DNA of 64,000 nucleotides from Cryomorphaceae bacterium (GTDB lineage Bacteria; Bacteroidota; Bacteroidia; Flavobacteriales_D; Sanyastnellaceae): NCBI GenBank assembly GCA_016124575.1, contig WGNM01000005.1:146118-210117 (forward strand), in the 5' to 3' direction. Shown here piece after piece: positions 1 to 7,753 of this stretch. The position numbers were made by a program, and so were the translations under genes. The notes under the pieces were generated by a model, which saw nothing but the letters and a program-made list of their open reading frames with translations, was not told where the DNA came from and ran no database searches. Positions within the stretch are counted from its first letter, which is position 1, and every line of letters begins with the position of its first letter.

Positions 1-1320
1 TGCTAAGAAGGTCACGTAATTGTCCATTACAACACCTTCGTTTATTTCCCCCATCTCATAAAGTTTAGAAACCATCCACAGTCCAAGGATATCTGCCTTC
101 CCTTCTTCAAGGGCAGAGCTTTCCTCTTTCAGAGCCTCGCGCACAGTACCTTTGCCACAGATGGTGTTTTTGATGCCCAGTCCATGCGCTACTTCGTGGA
201 ACATGGTATTTCCGAAGAACGCATCGAAAGTAATGTGTTGGCGTTGATCATCGGCAATAAGCACATCGGCTAAAGGGATGAGGATTTTATCAAACTTAGC
301 GCGCATAGCGTTTTTAAGTTGCGACCTACGGGTTCCATATTGCTGTTGAATCTCTTCGTCGTTTGGTAAGTTTACAGCGATGGTTTTGCTGCCTGCATTG
401 CAGTCGCCAGCATAAAAAATAACATCGTACGCATTCAATTGGGCATTTGAACCTATGGCGTCTTGTTTATATTTCTCATCGCACGGCAATTCTTTTTGAA
501 GTGCGGGAAGCAGGGCGCTATAGCGTTCGAGGCGTTGGCTCCATTCACGGTCTTTTACGAGGATGTAACATTCGTGAGCTGCTTTGTAAGCATAGAGGTG
601 ATCTTCATAGTTTTCGATTGGACCGATGACAACATCGATGGTGTTGTCGGTCAGGTTCAGCCACGCAATATCGCTTGCGTTGTAGCGATCGGTTTCGAGT
701 GCTTTGGCGCGCTCTTCGAGGTAAAAAGAGAAAGAGGCATTGGTTGTTAGCTTCGACGCTTCTCTAAGCAGACTTGCAGCGCGAGAAATCTCCTCTTTAA
801 AGTATTCGTGGTAGAAAATAGATGTCAGCGCGCCCGTTGAGTCTCTGCGAACCATTGTATACAAGCTCGATTTGAAAGGATTGTCCCATGCTTCAAATTC
901 TTCCTTTGTCATATCAGCAGGATAGAATTGAGCACCGGCTGGCTTTTCACCAACACCACTTAGAAATGGGGCGTTATCGTTCAATCGATCCCACGGACCG
1001 TAGTTGGCCATTGCATAAGTACGTGCATCTTCATCTGCGATAGCGTTTAGGAGTTCAGATTTATCGCCATAAGCCTCTTTCCAGAAGAGTTCATCCATAA
1101 TTGCTCCAGCTTCGAGCAACAGCGGAATGATCTTTCTGTCTTCATCGGAGAATACCGAAGTATCGGTAGTGAGCGTAACTGGGATGTAGGTATTTGCTTC
1201 TTTTTCAGTTAGCAAAGATGCGTATGTAGCTGCAGTTGGCATTTCTTCTTTCTTCGGTTCAGAAGTGGAACAAGAGAAAAGCACAATGGCCACCAATGTA
1301 GTAAGGGCGGTATTTTTCAT
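1..1320 (-). CDS. Dipeptidyl-peptidase 3 (M49)-like zinc metallopeptidase, lipoprotein, partial (C-terminus outside window)
   Basis: The reading frame is open from the ATG at 1320 to the window edge, giving 440 visible residues. The N-terminus is a lipoprotein signal (LFSC, Cys17), so the mature protein should be lipid-anchored in the envelope. Near the visible C-terminal end is a zinc-peptidase motif HEVAHG (HExxH) followed about 30 residues later by EEGKAD, the pattern of a gluzincin with a downstream glutamate ligand. The rest resembles the Bacteroidota proteins called dipeptidyl-peptidase 3 family; the expected role is peptide degradation. Classical DPP III has HExxGH, so the shorter spacing is typical of the bacterial branch or of a divergent enzyme. 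The substrate is unknown. Confidence 0.8.
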   Translation of the reverse strand, partial: MKNTALTTLVAIVLFSCSTSEPKKEEMPTAATYASLLTEKEANTYIPVTLTTDTSVFSDEDRKIIPLLLEAGAIMDELFWKEAYGDKSELLNAIADEDARTYAMANYGPWDRLNDNAPFLSGVGEKPAGAQFYPADMTKEEFEAWDNPFKSSLYTMVRRDSTGALTSIFYHEYFKEEISRAASLLREASKLTTNASFSFYLEERAKALETDRYNASDIAWLNLTDNTIDVVIGPIENYEDHLYAYKAAHECYILVKDREWSQRLERYSALLPALQKELPCDEKYKQDAIGSNAQLNAYDVIFYAGDCNAGSKTIAVNLPNDEEIQQQYGTRRSQLKNAMRAKFDKILIPLADVLIADDQRQHITFDAFFGNTMFHEVAHGLGIKNTICGKGTVREALKEESSALEEGKADILGLWMVSKLYEMGEINEGVVMDNYVTFLA

Positions 1321-1340
1321 AGGGGTAAGATTCGAAATGA

Positions 1341-1613
1341 TTATGAAGCTACAGAGAGCAATTCAGACGGTGCGAAAGATAGGGCTTCACGTCCTTTGCG
1401 CGTTAAGCTGTAGCCATGCTTGTTTTGAATGTGGTCGGTAACATACAGATTTGCTAGACGTTCGCCAACATGCGCTTGGCTGAGGGATATGCTTGATTCG
1501 CTTTCGATGCGTTTCCAGAAGAGGATTTCGATTTCTCCTAAGCGAATAAGTGTGCCGTGCTGTTGTTTATAGGTATGGATAACATCCAGGATCATGTAGT
1601 CGTACTTGTCCAT
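1341..1613 (-). CDS. Small hypothetical protein, possible winged-helix fold
   Basis: This 90-residue ORF starts at an ATG 97 bp after the acyltransferase stop and ends 21 bp before the DPP3-like gene, all on the minus strand. The composition is that of a soluble protein without signal or membrane segment. The pattern of helices ending in a GYSLTRKGREAL segment resembles the wing of small winged-helix proteins, where a TxKGxE motif is common. I do not recognise the family, so DNA binding is only a suggestion. Confidence 0.6.
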   Translation of the reverse strand: MDKYDYMILDVIHTYKQQHGTLIRLGEIEILFWKRIESESSISLSQAHVGERLANLYVTDHIQNKHGYSLTRKGREALSFAPSELLSVAS

Positions 1614-1709
1614 GCTTAGAGGTTTTGTCGTAGGTAATTGTCAGTCTTCGAAAATACCTTTAACACCCGCGCAAACTGCGGTGTTTCGTAATATTTTATC
1701 GACAAGATA

Positions 1710-2279
1710 TTAACGTGAAGTAGACTTTTGTTCACCGTAAAGGAATCCTTCTTCGACATAGGTGTAGAAATTAGCGAAGAAATTCCGGATGTAGTTCAGG
1801 TCGCGATCGCGGTGATTCGACATTTCGAAAGGGTTGTGGAATTTGACAGTTTTTCTGCGGTGATCTATGGCGATGGGCATCAAGGTAGCTTTGCAGTTTT
1901 GGGCCACAGCGTAGAAAAGGTCATCGCCATTGGCATTCAGATCACCAAAGTGATTGTAGGTGAAGACAAGCGAGTGATTGCTTTTTTTGTTAGCGTATGT
2001 CGAGAGGTTCTCTATTGTTTTTTCGCGATTGTTGAAATCGACATAAACTATGTTGAGTGACGACATCAACAGCCGAGTAATCGGATTTGATTTTTTTCGA
2101 TCAGCAACAATGGTTGATTTGAAGTTTGTAAGTCCGTGAATCGCAATTGCAATTTTCACATCATTGACTTCAACATGCGGTCCGACGATGAGAATGCACT
2201 TGTCTATTTGTCGTGGCAGCGAACCTAAAAAGCGCCATTTGTTACGTCGAAACCAATTGATGGAGAGTCGTTTAATCAT
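1710..2279 (-). CDS. Divergent lysophospholipid acyltransferase-like protein
   Basis: This 189-residue protein resembles the Bacteroidota 1-acyl-glycerol-3-phosphate acyltransferases (PlsC superfamily). Visible motifs are an ILIVGPH block near residue 30 in which HVEVND keeps the catalytic HX4D spacing, and a later VPI-like MPIAI block. The usual FPEGTRS substrate motif is replaced by FTYNHFG, so substrate or activity may differ from PlsC. I chose the ATG at 2279 because it overlaps the aat stop as ATGATTAA; an upstream Met at 2300 would need a 29-bp overlap. It is probably translated from the same message as aat. Confidence 0.6.
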   Translation of the reverse strand: MIKRLSINWFRRNKWRFLGSLPRQIDKCILIVGPHVEVNDVKIAIAIHGLTNFKSTIVADRKKSNPITRLLMSSLNIVYVDFNNREKTIENLSTYANKKSNHSLVFTYNHFGDLNANGDDLFYAVAQNCKATLMPIAIDHRRKTVKFHNPFEMSNHRDRDLNYIRNFFANFYTYVEEGFLYGEQKSTSR

Positions 2280-2979
2280 GGTTTGTGACGTTGGTAGCAT
2301 CGGTCCAACTTGACCAACTGCCCCTTATACTGTCGAAGTTTAGTGAATTCTTGAGTATTTCTTTGAATTCGAGACGAGGTATTTCGACAGCACCCAGCGT
2401 ACCGAGGTGGTCATTGTAAATCTGACAGTCGACAATTTCGAATCCTCTTGCCTGCAAGTATTTACAGAGGGTGATAAGTGCCACTTTGCTGGCGTTACTT
2501 TCTCTGGCAAACATAGATTCTCCGCAGAACATGCGGCCTAGTGATACACCATACAAACCACCTACAAGTTGGTTACCGTTCCAGACTTCTACAGAATGAG
2601 CCACGCCTAACTGATGGAGAATGCTATACGATTCGATGAATTCTTCTGTGATCCAGGTGCCTTTTTCCTCTCTTTCTGCTGTTTGGCATCCGCGCATTAC
2701 GTCTTCAAAGGCGTTGTCGAACGTTATTCGATAGCGGTTTTGATTCAAGACATTCCGCATGCTTTTAGAAATCTTCACTTGATCAGTGAAAATTACGCAT
2801 CGCGGGTCTGGACTCCACCAAAGAATAGGGTCTGGTGGCGAATACCAAGGGAAAATTCCCATTTCATAAGCCAGTAAAAGTCTTGCAGGGGAAAGGTCTC
2901 CTCCAATGGCTAACAGTCCGTCAGAAGCATCTTCTGGGTCGGGGAAATACAAGTCGTTATTCAGAAAGTACACCGGCAT
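2272..2979 (-). CDS. aat: Leucyl/phenylalanyl-tRNA--protein transferase
   Basis: Aat transfers Leu or Phe from aminoacyl-tRNA to the N-terminus of proteins with basic N-terminal residues, marking them for the ClpS/ClpAP N-degron pathway in the cytoplasm. The 235-residue product has the family blocks: GGDLSPARLLLAY with GIFPWY near residues 26-44, WWSPDPR around 54-60, and GGLYGVSLGRMFCGESMF near 140-157. Length is normal for the family. The ATG at 2979 is preferred over a TTG at 2988. It diverges from the Nudix gene and overlaps the downstream acyltransferase by 8 bp. Confidence 0.95.
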   Translation of the reverse strand: MPVYFLNNDLYFPDPEDASDGLLAIGGDLSPARLLLAYEMGIFPWYSPPDPILWWSPDPRCVIFTDQVKISKSMRNVLNQNRYRITFDNAFEDVMRGCQTAEREEKGTWITEEFIESYSILHQLGVAHSVEVWNGNQLVGGLYGVSLGRMFCGESMFARESNASKVALITLCKYLQARGFEIVDCQIYNDHLGTLGAVEIPRLEFKEILKNSLNFDSIRGSWSSWTDATNVTNHD

Positions 2980-2996
2980 GGGCGACAAAATTACGG

Positions 2997-3004
2997 TAAC
3001 TTTG
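2997..3004 (+). promoter_or_regulatory. Candidate -7 promoter box for the Nudix gene
   Basis: The sequence TAACTTTG matches the Bacteroidota TAnnTTTG -7 element and ends only 4 nt before the GTG start at 3009. This would give an almost leaderless message. No clear TTG -33 element is visible. Confidence 0.4.
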
Positions 3005-3008
3005 GTCT

Positions 3009-3638
3009 GTGGAAAAAGATTTTATTCAACTTGTTCGCGATCGGCTGAAATCAGACCTGCCAGGACGGTTGGCTCACTTGGAAATGATGTCTTACATCCG
3101 CGATAGCGCCGCCGATATTCGCAAATCGGAAGTTGCATATCGCGAAGGTGCTGTAATGATGTTGCTTCATCGTAATGTGCGTGGTTGGTCGACGGTGCTC
3201 ATTGAAAGAAACAGTTACGAAGGTGTTCACAGCGCTCAAATGGCTTTTCCAGGCGGAAAGCGGGATCCAGAAGATCGAGATTTGATGGATACAGCATTGC
3301 GCGAAACCCATGAAGAGATAGGGGTTCACGGTGACGACATCGAAGTATTAGGTGAGCTTTCAGAAATATTCATCCCTCCAAGCAAGTTTGTCGTCCGCCC
3401 TTTTGTTGGAGTCTTAAAATCGCCACCTGTATTCATCCCAGACCCAAGAGAGGTTGCAGATGTATTTTCTTGGCCAATCGAGAGCCTCCTTCACCAAAAT
3501 GCAATAAAGGATGCCACTGTGATAGTTGGGGGCGATAATGTAAAGTTGAAAGTGAAGGCTTTTAAGGCTGGTGGACGAGTGGTGTGGGGAGCAACAGCCA
3601 TGATGCTATCTGAATTCAGGCACATGTTGCAGAAATAG
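3009..3638 (+). CDS. Nudix hydrolase, CoA pyrophosphatase (NudL)-like
   Basis: This is a cytoplasmic Nudix-fold pyrophosphohydrolase of 209 residues. The Nudix box is complete: GGKRDPEDRDL followed by RETHEEIGV, about residues 79-102, so the Mg2+-binding glutamates are present. The surrounding sequence (LHRNVRGWSTVLIERN before the box and a PPSKFVVRPFVG segment after it) fits the CoA pyrophosphatase group, which cleaves CoA to 4'-phosphopantetheine and 3',5'-ADP. The start is a GTG; no better ATG lies upstream of the domain. It is transcribed divergently from aat. Confidence 0.88.
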   Translation: MEKDFIQLVRDRLKSDLPGRLAHLEMMSYIRDSAADIRKSEVAYREGAVMMLLHRNVRGWSTVLIERNSYEGVHSAQMAFPGGKRDPEDRDLMDTALRETHEEIGVHGDDIEVLGELSEIFIPPSKFVVRPFVGVLKSPPVFIPDPREVADVFSWPIESLLHQNAIKDATVIVGGDNVKLKVKAFKAGGRVVWGATAMMLSEFRHMLQK

Positions 3639-3652
3639 TATAAATCACTTCC

Positions 3653-3660
3653 TACCTTTG
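3653..3660 (+). promoter_or_regulatory. Candidate -7 promoter box
   Basis: TACCTTTG matches TAnnTTTG and lies 8 nt before the ATG at 3669, with a TTG 23 nt upstream of the box. A very short leader is implied. Confidence 0.5.
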
Positions 3661-3668
3661 CGGCGATT

Positions 3669-4205
3669 ATGGAAATGGAAAATCAAAAGAAATCCACTAT
3701 CAAAGTGGTGTCTGACCTTCGCAGCGGAGATTCAAAAACGGTTTTGGCCGCCATCAAGAAGATTGACCAATTGGCAAATGAGGCTTTCGTCTTGCCTTTG
3801 CTCGAATTTTATCGAGACACTGAAGATGAGAGTGCCAAAGAAACAGTCAAGGAGATGCTTTCAACACTCAAAGTTTCTGGAGGAGAAGATGTCCTTGTCC
3901 GCGCCCTGGGAAGTTTGGATTTCGCTCAAATACAAGGCGATATTCTATTTTTCATTTGGCACTCGGGTTTCCAACCGGTTGATCACATTCATTTGGTTTG
4001 TAAAATAGCTGTTGAAGGTGAATTTATGACAGCTTTTGAAGCGCTAACGTTGATTGAGAGCTTGGGCGGACCAGTAAATGATGACAGTTTGATGGAAGGG
4101 TTGATGAGTGTGCGAGGGTTTTTGGCAGATAACAAAGAACATCCGCACCGCGAGTTGATATTTAACCTCTTCCAAGTTCTGTCGACTTTCGAAAATCAAG
4201 GGTAA
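3669..4205 (+). CDS. HEAT-repeat-like cytoplasmic protein
   Basis: This 178-residue helical protein is without signal peptide or membrane segment. Its regular helix pairs, for example DSKTVLAAIKKIDQLANEAFV then LPLLEFYRDTEDESAKETV, suggest an alpha-solenoid (HEAT-like) scaffold. I recognise it only as a type of conserved protein found in Flavobacteriales. No catalytic motif is visible. It stands alone behind its own promoter-like box and precedes the DUF3050 gene by 48 bp. Confidence 0.65.
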   Translation: MEMENQKKSTIKVVSDLRSGDSKTVLAAIKKIDQLANEAFVLPLLEFYRDTEDESAKETVKEMLSTLKVSGGEDVLVRALGSLDFAQIQGDILFFIWHSGFQPVDHIHLVCKIAVEGEFMTAFEALTLIESLGGPVNDDSLMEGLMSVRGFLADNKEHPHRELIFNLFQVLSTFENQG

Positions 4206-4253
4206 ACATTTTCTGCTTTCTGCGGTTTTTCTTTCCTGAACCTAATTGTAAAA

Positions 4254-5027
4254 ATGTCAAGAATAGCCACAATAGAACAACGCATTGCGCCTCTCCGCGA
4301 GCAGTTGAAAAATCATAATTTGTACAAACGCTTTAACAGTGTTGCTGATATCTGCGTATTCACTGAATCACATGTCTTCGCCGTGTGGGATTTCATGTCG
4401 CTTCTCAAATCACTGCAACAGCAACTAACATGTACCAGTTTGCCGTGGGTTCCTGCCCCGAATCCTTCTTTGGCGCGCTTTATCAATGAAATCGTACACG
4501 GTGAGGAAAGCGATGTCAACGAGCTCAATGAGCCGAAAAGTCACTTCGAAATGTACCTTGAAGCCATGCAACAGTTGGGAGCGAATACAAGTTCAATAGA
4601 CACATTTATCTTTCACATCCGCGCTGGTGCGCGACCGGTAGAAGCATTTGAATTTGTAAATGTTCCTCAAGCAGTAAGAGATTTTGTAAGACATACATTC
4701 GCTGTTATTGACTCAAAAAAGCCTCATTTGGTGGCGTCTGCTTTTACTTTCGGACGTGAAGATGTGATTCCCGACATGTTTATTGCGATTTTGAAGGAAG
4801 CTGGACAAAGTCAATACACCAAGTTTTTGTATTACCTCGAACGCCACATCGAATTGGATGGTGATGAGCACGGTCCGCTTGCATTGAAGCTCATCTCAGC
4901 ATTATGTGGCGACGACGACAAGAAGTGGCAGGAAGTTGAAGACACTGCTGTACACGCCCTCGAGATGCGGATTGCTCTGTGGGATGGGATTTTGGAGCAG
5001 ATTACTAATCAGATTGAGGTCGCTTAG
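4254..5027 (+). CDS. DUF3050 protein (heme-oxygenase-like fold)
   Basis: This 257-residue protein matches the DUF3050 family by its opening (ATIEQRIAPLREQLKNH), the FTESHVFAVWDFMSLLKSLQ block near residues 39-60, and the VPAPNPSLARFINEIVHGEE block with downstream SHFEMYLEAM. The family has a predicted heme-oxygenase-like all-helical fold with conserved His and Glu residues (here ESH, HGEE and SHFEMY) that could bind metal or cofactor. Its reaction is not established. No signal peptide is present. Confidence 0.85.
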   Translation: MSRIATIEQRIAPLREQLKNHNLYKRFNSVADICVFTESHVFAVWDFMSLLKSLQQQLTCTSLPWVPAPNPSLARFINEIVHGEESDVNELNEPKSHFEMYLEAMQQLGANTSSIDTFIFHIRAGARPVEAFEFVNVPQAVRDFVRHTFAVIDSKKPHLVASAFTFGREDVIPDMFIAILKEAGQSQYTKFLYYLERHIELDGDEHGPLALKLISALCGDDDKKWQEVEDTAVHALEMRIALWDGILEQITNQIEVA

Positions 5028-5070
5028 TTGATTGGTTTGCGTATTTTCGGACAGTTCCAATATTGTCTGA

Positions 5071-7155
5071 ATGCAACAATCAACCCCCACCTTTCACCTC
5101 GGCCTAACCATGGCAGGCGCAGTTAGCGCAGGCTGTTACTCTGCTGGCGTGCTCGACTACCTATTTGAAATCCTCGATCTCTGGGAGAAGGGGCGGCAAG
5201 GCCTTGTTCCTGAGCTAGAAGAGTTTACCTCGCTTATACCTCAACACAACGTTGTAATTGATGCCATTGGCGGTGCATCGGCGGGAGGTATGACAGCATC
5301 AATGGCGGTGATTCACGCATTGAGTAAGCGCAGGCCGGTATCTGAGCCAGGAGAAATTCTTGAGAGAAAGGGGAATATATTTTACGATAGCTGGGTGCTG
5401 CTTGATGATCCACTTGATGGGAAAGGGCAGAAGACTTTCGGGAAAATGCTTGAAACCGACGATTTGAAGGGTGGGAAAATTCAATCGCTATTGAATTCAA
5501 AAGTGATCGATAACATAGCGCGACGGGCTTTTGAAGTTGAAGGAGCGTTCAATATTGATGGGCTGCCTTCATATATCTCGAAGGAGTTGGAAATGATGCT
5601 TTCGGTGGCGATGCTGCGTGGTATGCCGTTGGAAGTGGATTTTAGAACGCCCATTCGCGAGCGGACAAAACGCAGAAAAGACTCTCCTGCCCACATCACA
5701 TGGGAACACTATACGCTTGCCCACTTCAAATTTTCTGATCAGCAGAAGAGTGGCTACTTGTGGTTAAATCCTTTTGATCAAGAAGCAAGAGCGCTCATGT
5801 TGAAAAGCACCATTGCCACAGGTGCTTTTCCTATTGGTTTGAAATTTAGAAAATTTGAGACTTCCGATTTTCCGAACGAGTACCTGAAAACGGTGGCAGA
5901 GCGAATTATTTTCAATCGCTTTGGGACAGATAAGTATGAAGAAGAATCTGAAGATGTCCGCCAAAAACTCATCCGCATCATACCCCTAGATACCCTCAAC
6001 CCGCGCACCGCAGCTAAATTCACCGAGTTGATAAGTGCACTGCCAGCAACAGCTCGGGAGTTCAGAGATTTTTTGAAAGACAAATTCCCCGATGATTACA
6101 TCAAATATGAAATGCCGCTAGAAGAATGGCCAGATTTCATCGATTGGAATAAACTGAAAGCCGACTTTGATTTTGTTGCCATCGATGGTGGTACCATCAA
6201 CAATGAACCCTTCGGAGAAGTATTGAAAACATTGATTAATAAGTTCGGCCAGCTTGAAGACGGAGAGAGTAAGATGTATGGCGTTGTGATGGTTGATCCA
6301 TTTCCAGACCGCATGGATAAGGAAAAAGCGGAGCAAGAAGAACAGTACTATCACCCAGAAGATATATTTGATGCCGCAGGCAAGATCATTGGCACACTTA
6401 AGAATCAGAGTCGTGTAAAACGCCACGAGATGGTGCTCGAAAGCGATGATGACTTTATTAAAGGAGTGATTTTCCCGAAGAAATGGCAGCGCATAGACCC
6501 CGACAATCCCAAGAAGGTGAAAAGCATAAAATGGCCGTTGGCATGTGAAAGTTTTAACGCCTTCGGCGGATTCTTAGATATTCGGTTCAGGCAGCATGAT
6601 TATTTTTTAGGGCGCGACAATGCGCGGAATTTTATTCGTCATTTTTTCTCCTTACCAGCGAATGAAGGACAAAGGCATCCCATTCACCAGGGGTGGACAG
6701 ATGAAATGGTTGCGAAATTCGGCATACAGAAAGACGACGAGCCACTGTTTTTACCCATCATTCCCGATTTGAACATCTTGCTCGAAGAGAAGCGAGGAAT
6801 AGATAATGACCCTTATCGTTACTCCGTTCCAGCGCGACCGAAATATAAGGCTGCTGAACTGATGGGGTATCGCAAGCAGATGGAGAAAAGGGTAGAGTTG
6901 CTTGTTCAACTAACAGAGCAGAAGCTGAATCAACCGAGCAGAAGCAACAACCAACCAATCACACCTGTAGCTGATAGTGTCATTGCCGATGGTTACAAAG
7001 TACCCCTATTATTGCGTCCATTTTCATCGTTAAAAAAATGGTTCATTCAAGTACTTTTGAGGCGCGCTCCTGGTTCACTTTCGGGCATGGCGACCAAAGG
7101 CGCGTTGCACTATATATTGAAAGATTTAGAAGAAAAAGATTTGCTTGATAAATAG
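5071..7155 (+). CDS. Large patatin-like phospholipase
   Basis: This is a 694-residue serine lipid hydrolase candidate. The nucleophile elbow GASAG (Ser70, in GGASAGGM) and the DGG motif (Asp372, in AIDGGTINNEP) form the patatin Ser-Asp dyad. STIATGAFPIGL near 246-257 matches the usual segment between them. The N-terminal oxyanion glycine loop reads MAGAVSAG and lacks the usual basic residue of GGGxRG. The protein is about twice as long as simple patatins; the extra C-terminal region (from about 400) has no domain I recognise. No signal peptide is obvious. It is followed after 3 bp by a pentapeptide-repeat gene, so the two are probably cotranscribed. Confidence 0.85.
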   Translation: MQQSTPTFHLGLTMAGAVSAGCYSAGVLDYLFEILDLWEKGRQGLVPELEEFTSLIPQHNVVIDAIGGASAGGMTASMAVIHALSKRRPVSEPGEILERKGNIFYDSWVLLDDPLDGKGQKTFGKMLETDDLKGGKIQSLLNSKVIDNIARRAFEVEGAFNIDGLPSYISKELEMMLSVAMLRGMPLEVDFRTPIRERTKRRKDSPAHITWEHYTLAHFKFSDQQKSGYLWLNPFDQEARALMLKSTIATGAFPIGLKFRKFETSDFPNEYLKTVAERIIFNRFGTDKYEEESEDVRQKLIRIIPLDTLNPRTAAKFTELISALPATAREFRDFLKDKFPDDYIKYEMPLEEWPDFIDWNKLKADFDFVAIDGGTINNEPFGEVLKTLINKFGQLEDGESKMYGVVMVDPFPDRMDKEKAEQEEQYYHPEDIFDAAGKIIGTLKNQSRVKRHEMVLESDDDFIKGVIFPKKWQRIDPDNPKKVKSIKWPLACESFNAFGGFLDIRFRQHDYFLGRDNARNFIRHFFSLPANEGQRHPIHQGWTDEMVAKFGIQKDDEPLFLPIIPDLNILLEEKRGIDNDPYRYSVPARPKYKAAELMGYRKQMEKRVELLVQLTEQKLNQPSRSNNQPITPVADSVIADGYKVPLLLRPFSSLKKWFIQVLLRRAPGSLSGMATKGALHYILKDLEEKDLLDK

Positions 7156-7158
7156 GTT

Positions 7159-7716
7159 ATGACAGAAGCGAAACGTTTTGAAAAAGAGGATTTTAAGGAA
7201 GGAATGCCAGACAGTAGTTTCGAGTCTTGCACCTTTCAATCTTGCACCTTTACAGGAGCTAACTTGCGACAACATAAGTTTGTAGACTGCGAATTTCACG
7301 ATTGTGAGTTGAGTAATGTCTTACTTACCGGAACCGTTTTGCAGGATGTTTCGTTTTCTGGCTGCCGTCTATTGGGTGTCCATTTCGAAACCCTCAATAA
7401 CATTCTATTGTCGTTCAGTTTTACAAAGAGCACGCTTGATTATTCTGTTTTCCAGCAACTTCAAATCCATAAGACCAGCTTTGTTGCTTGCAGCTTGCGG
7501 GAGGTAGATTTCTCAGATGCCGATTTATCAGGTAGCAGTTTCAGAGATGCTCAGCTTACCGGAGCTACCTTCGATAATACATCATTGATGAAATGTGATT
7601 TCCGCGGTGCTCAAGGGTTTAATATATCCCCAGTCAATAACCGCATCAAGAAAGCGATTTTCGATAGAGACAATCTGGAGGGACTTTTAACCACGTTCGG
7701 CATCGATGTCGAATGA
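7159..7716 (+). CDS. Pentapeptide-repeat protein (right-handed quadrilateral beta-helix)
   Basis: The 185-residue product is built of A(D/N)LxX-like five-residue repeats such as SFESCTFQSCTF, ANLRQHKFVDCEF, DLSGSSF and AQLTGATF, with a non-repeat stretch near residues 75-90 and the common C-terminal end KAIFDRDNLEGLLTTF. The size and layout are close to the Qnr/AlbG-type proteins that protect DNA gyrase by mimicking DNA, but most chromosomal relatives have no known role. It sits 3 bp behind the patatin gene and converges on the carboxyltransferase gene. Confidence 0.85.
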   Translation: MTEAKRFEKEDFKEGMPDSSFESCTFQSCTFTGANLRQHKFVDCEFHDCELSNVLLTGTVLQDVSFSGCRLLGVHFETLNNILLSFSFTKSTLDYSVFQQLQIHKTSFVACSLREVDFSDADLSGSSFRDAQLTGATFDNTSLMKCDFRGAQGFNISPVNNRIKKAIFDRDNLEGLLTTFGIDVE

Positions 7717-7753
7717 TTCGCAATACAACCCCTGCGATGTCTTTGCCACTGCA

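Noticed and set aside
7159-7716. Quinolone-resistance Qnr protein
   Set aside because: Pentapeptide repeats alone do not show gyrase protection, and the C-terminal end is that of ordinary chromosomal relatives.
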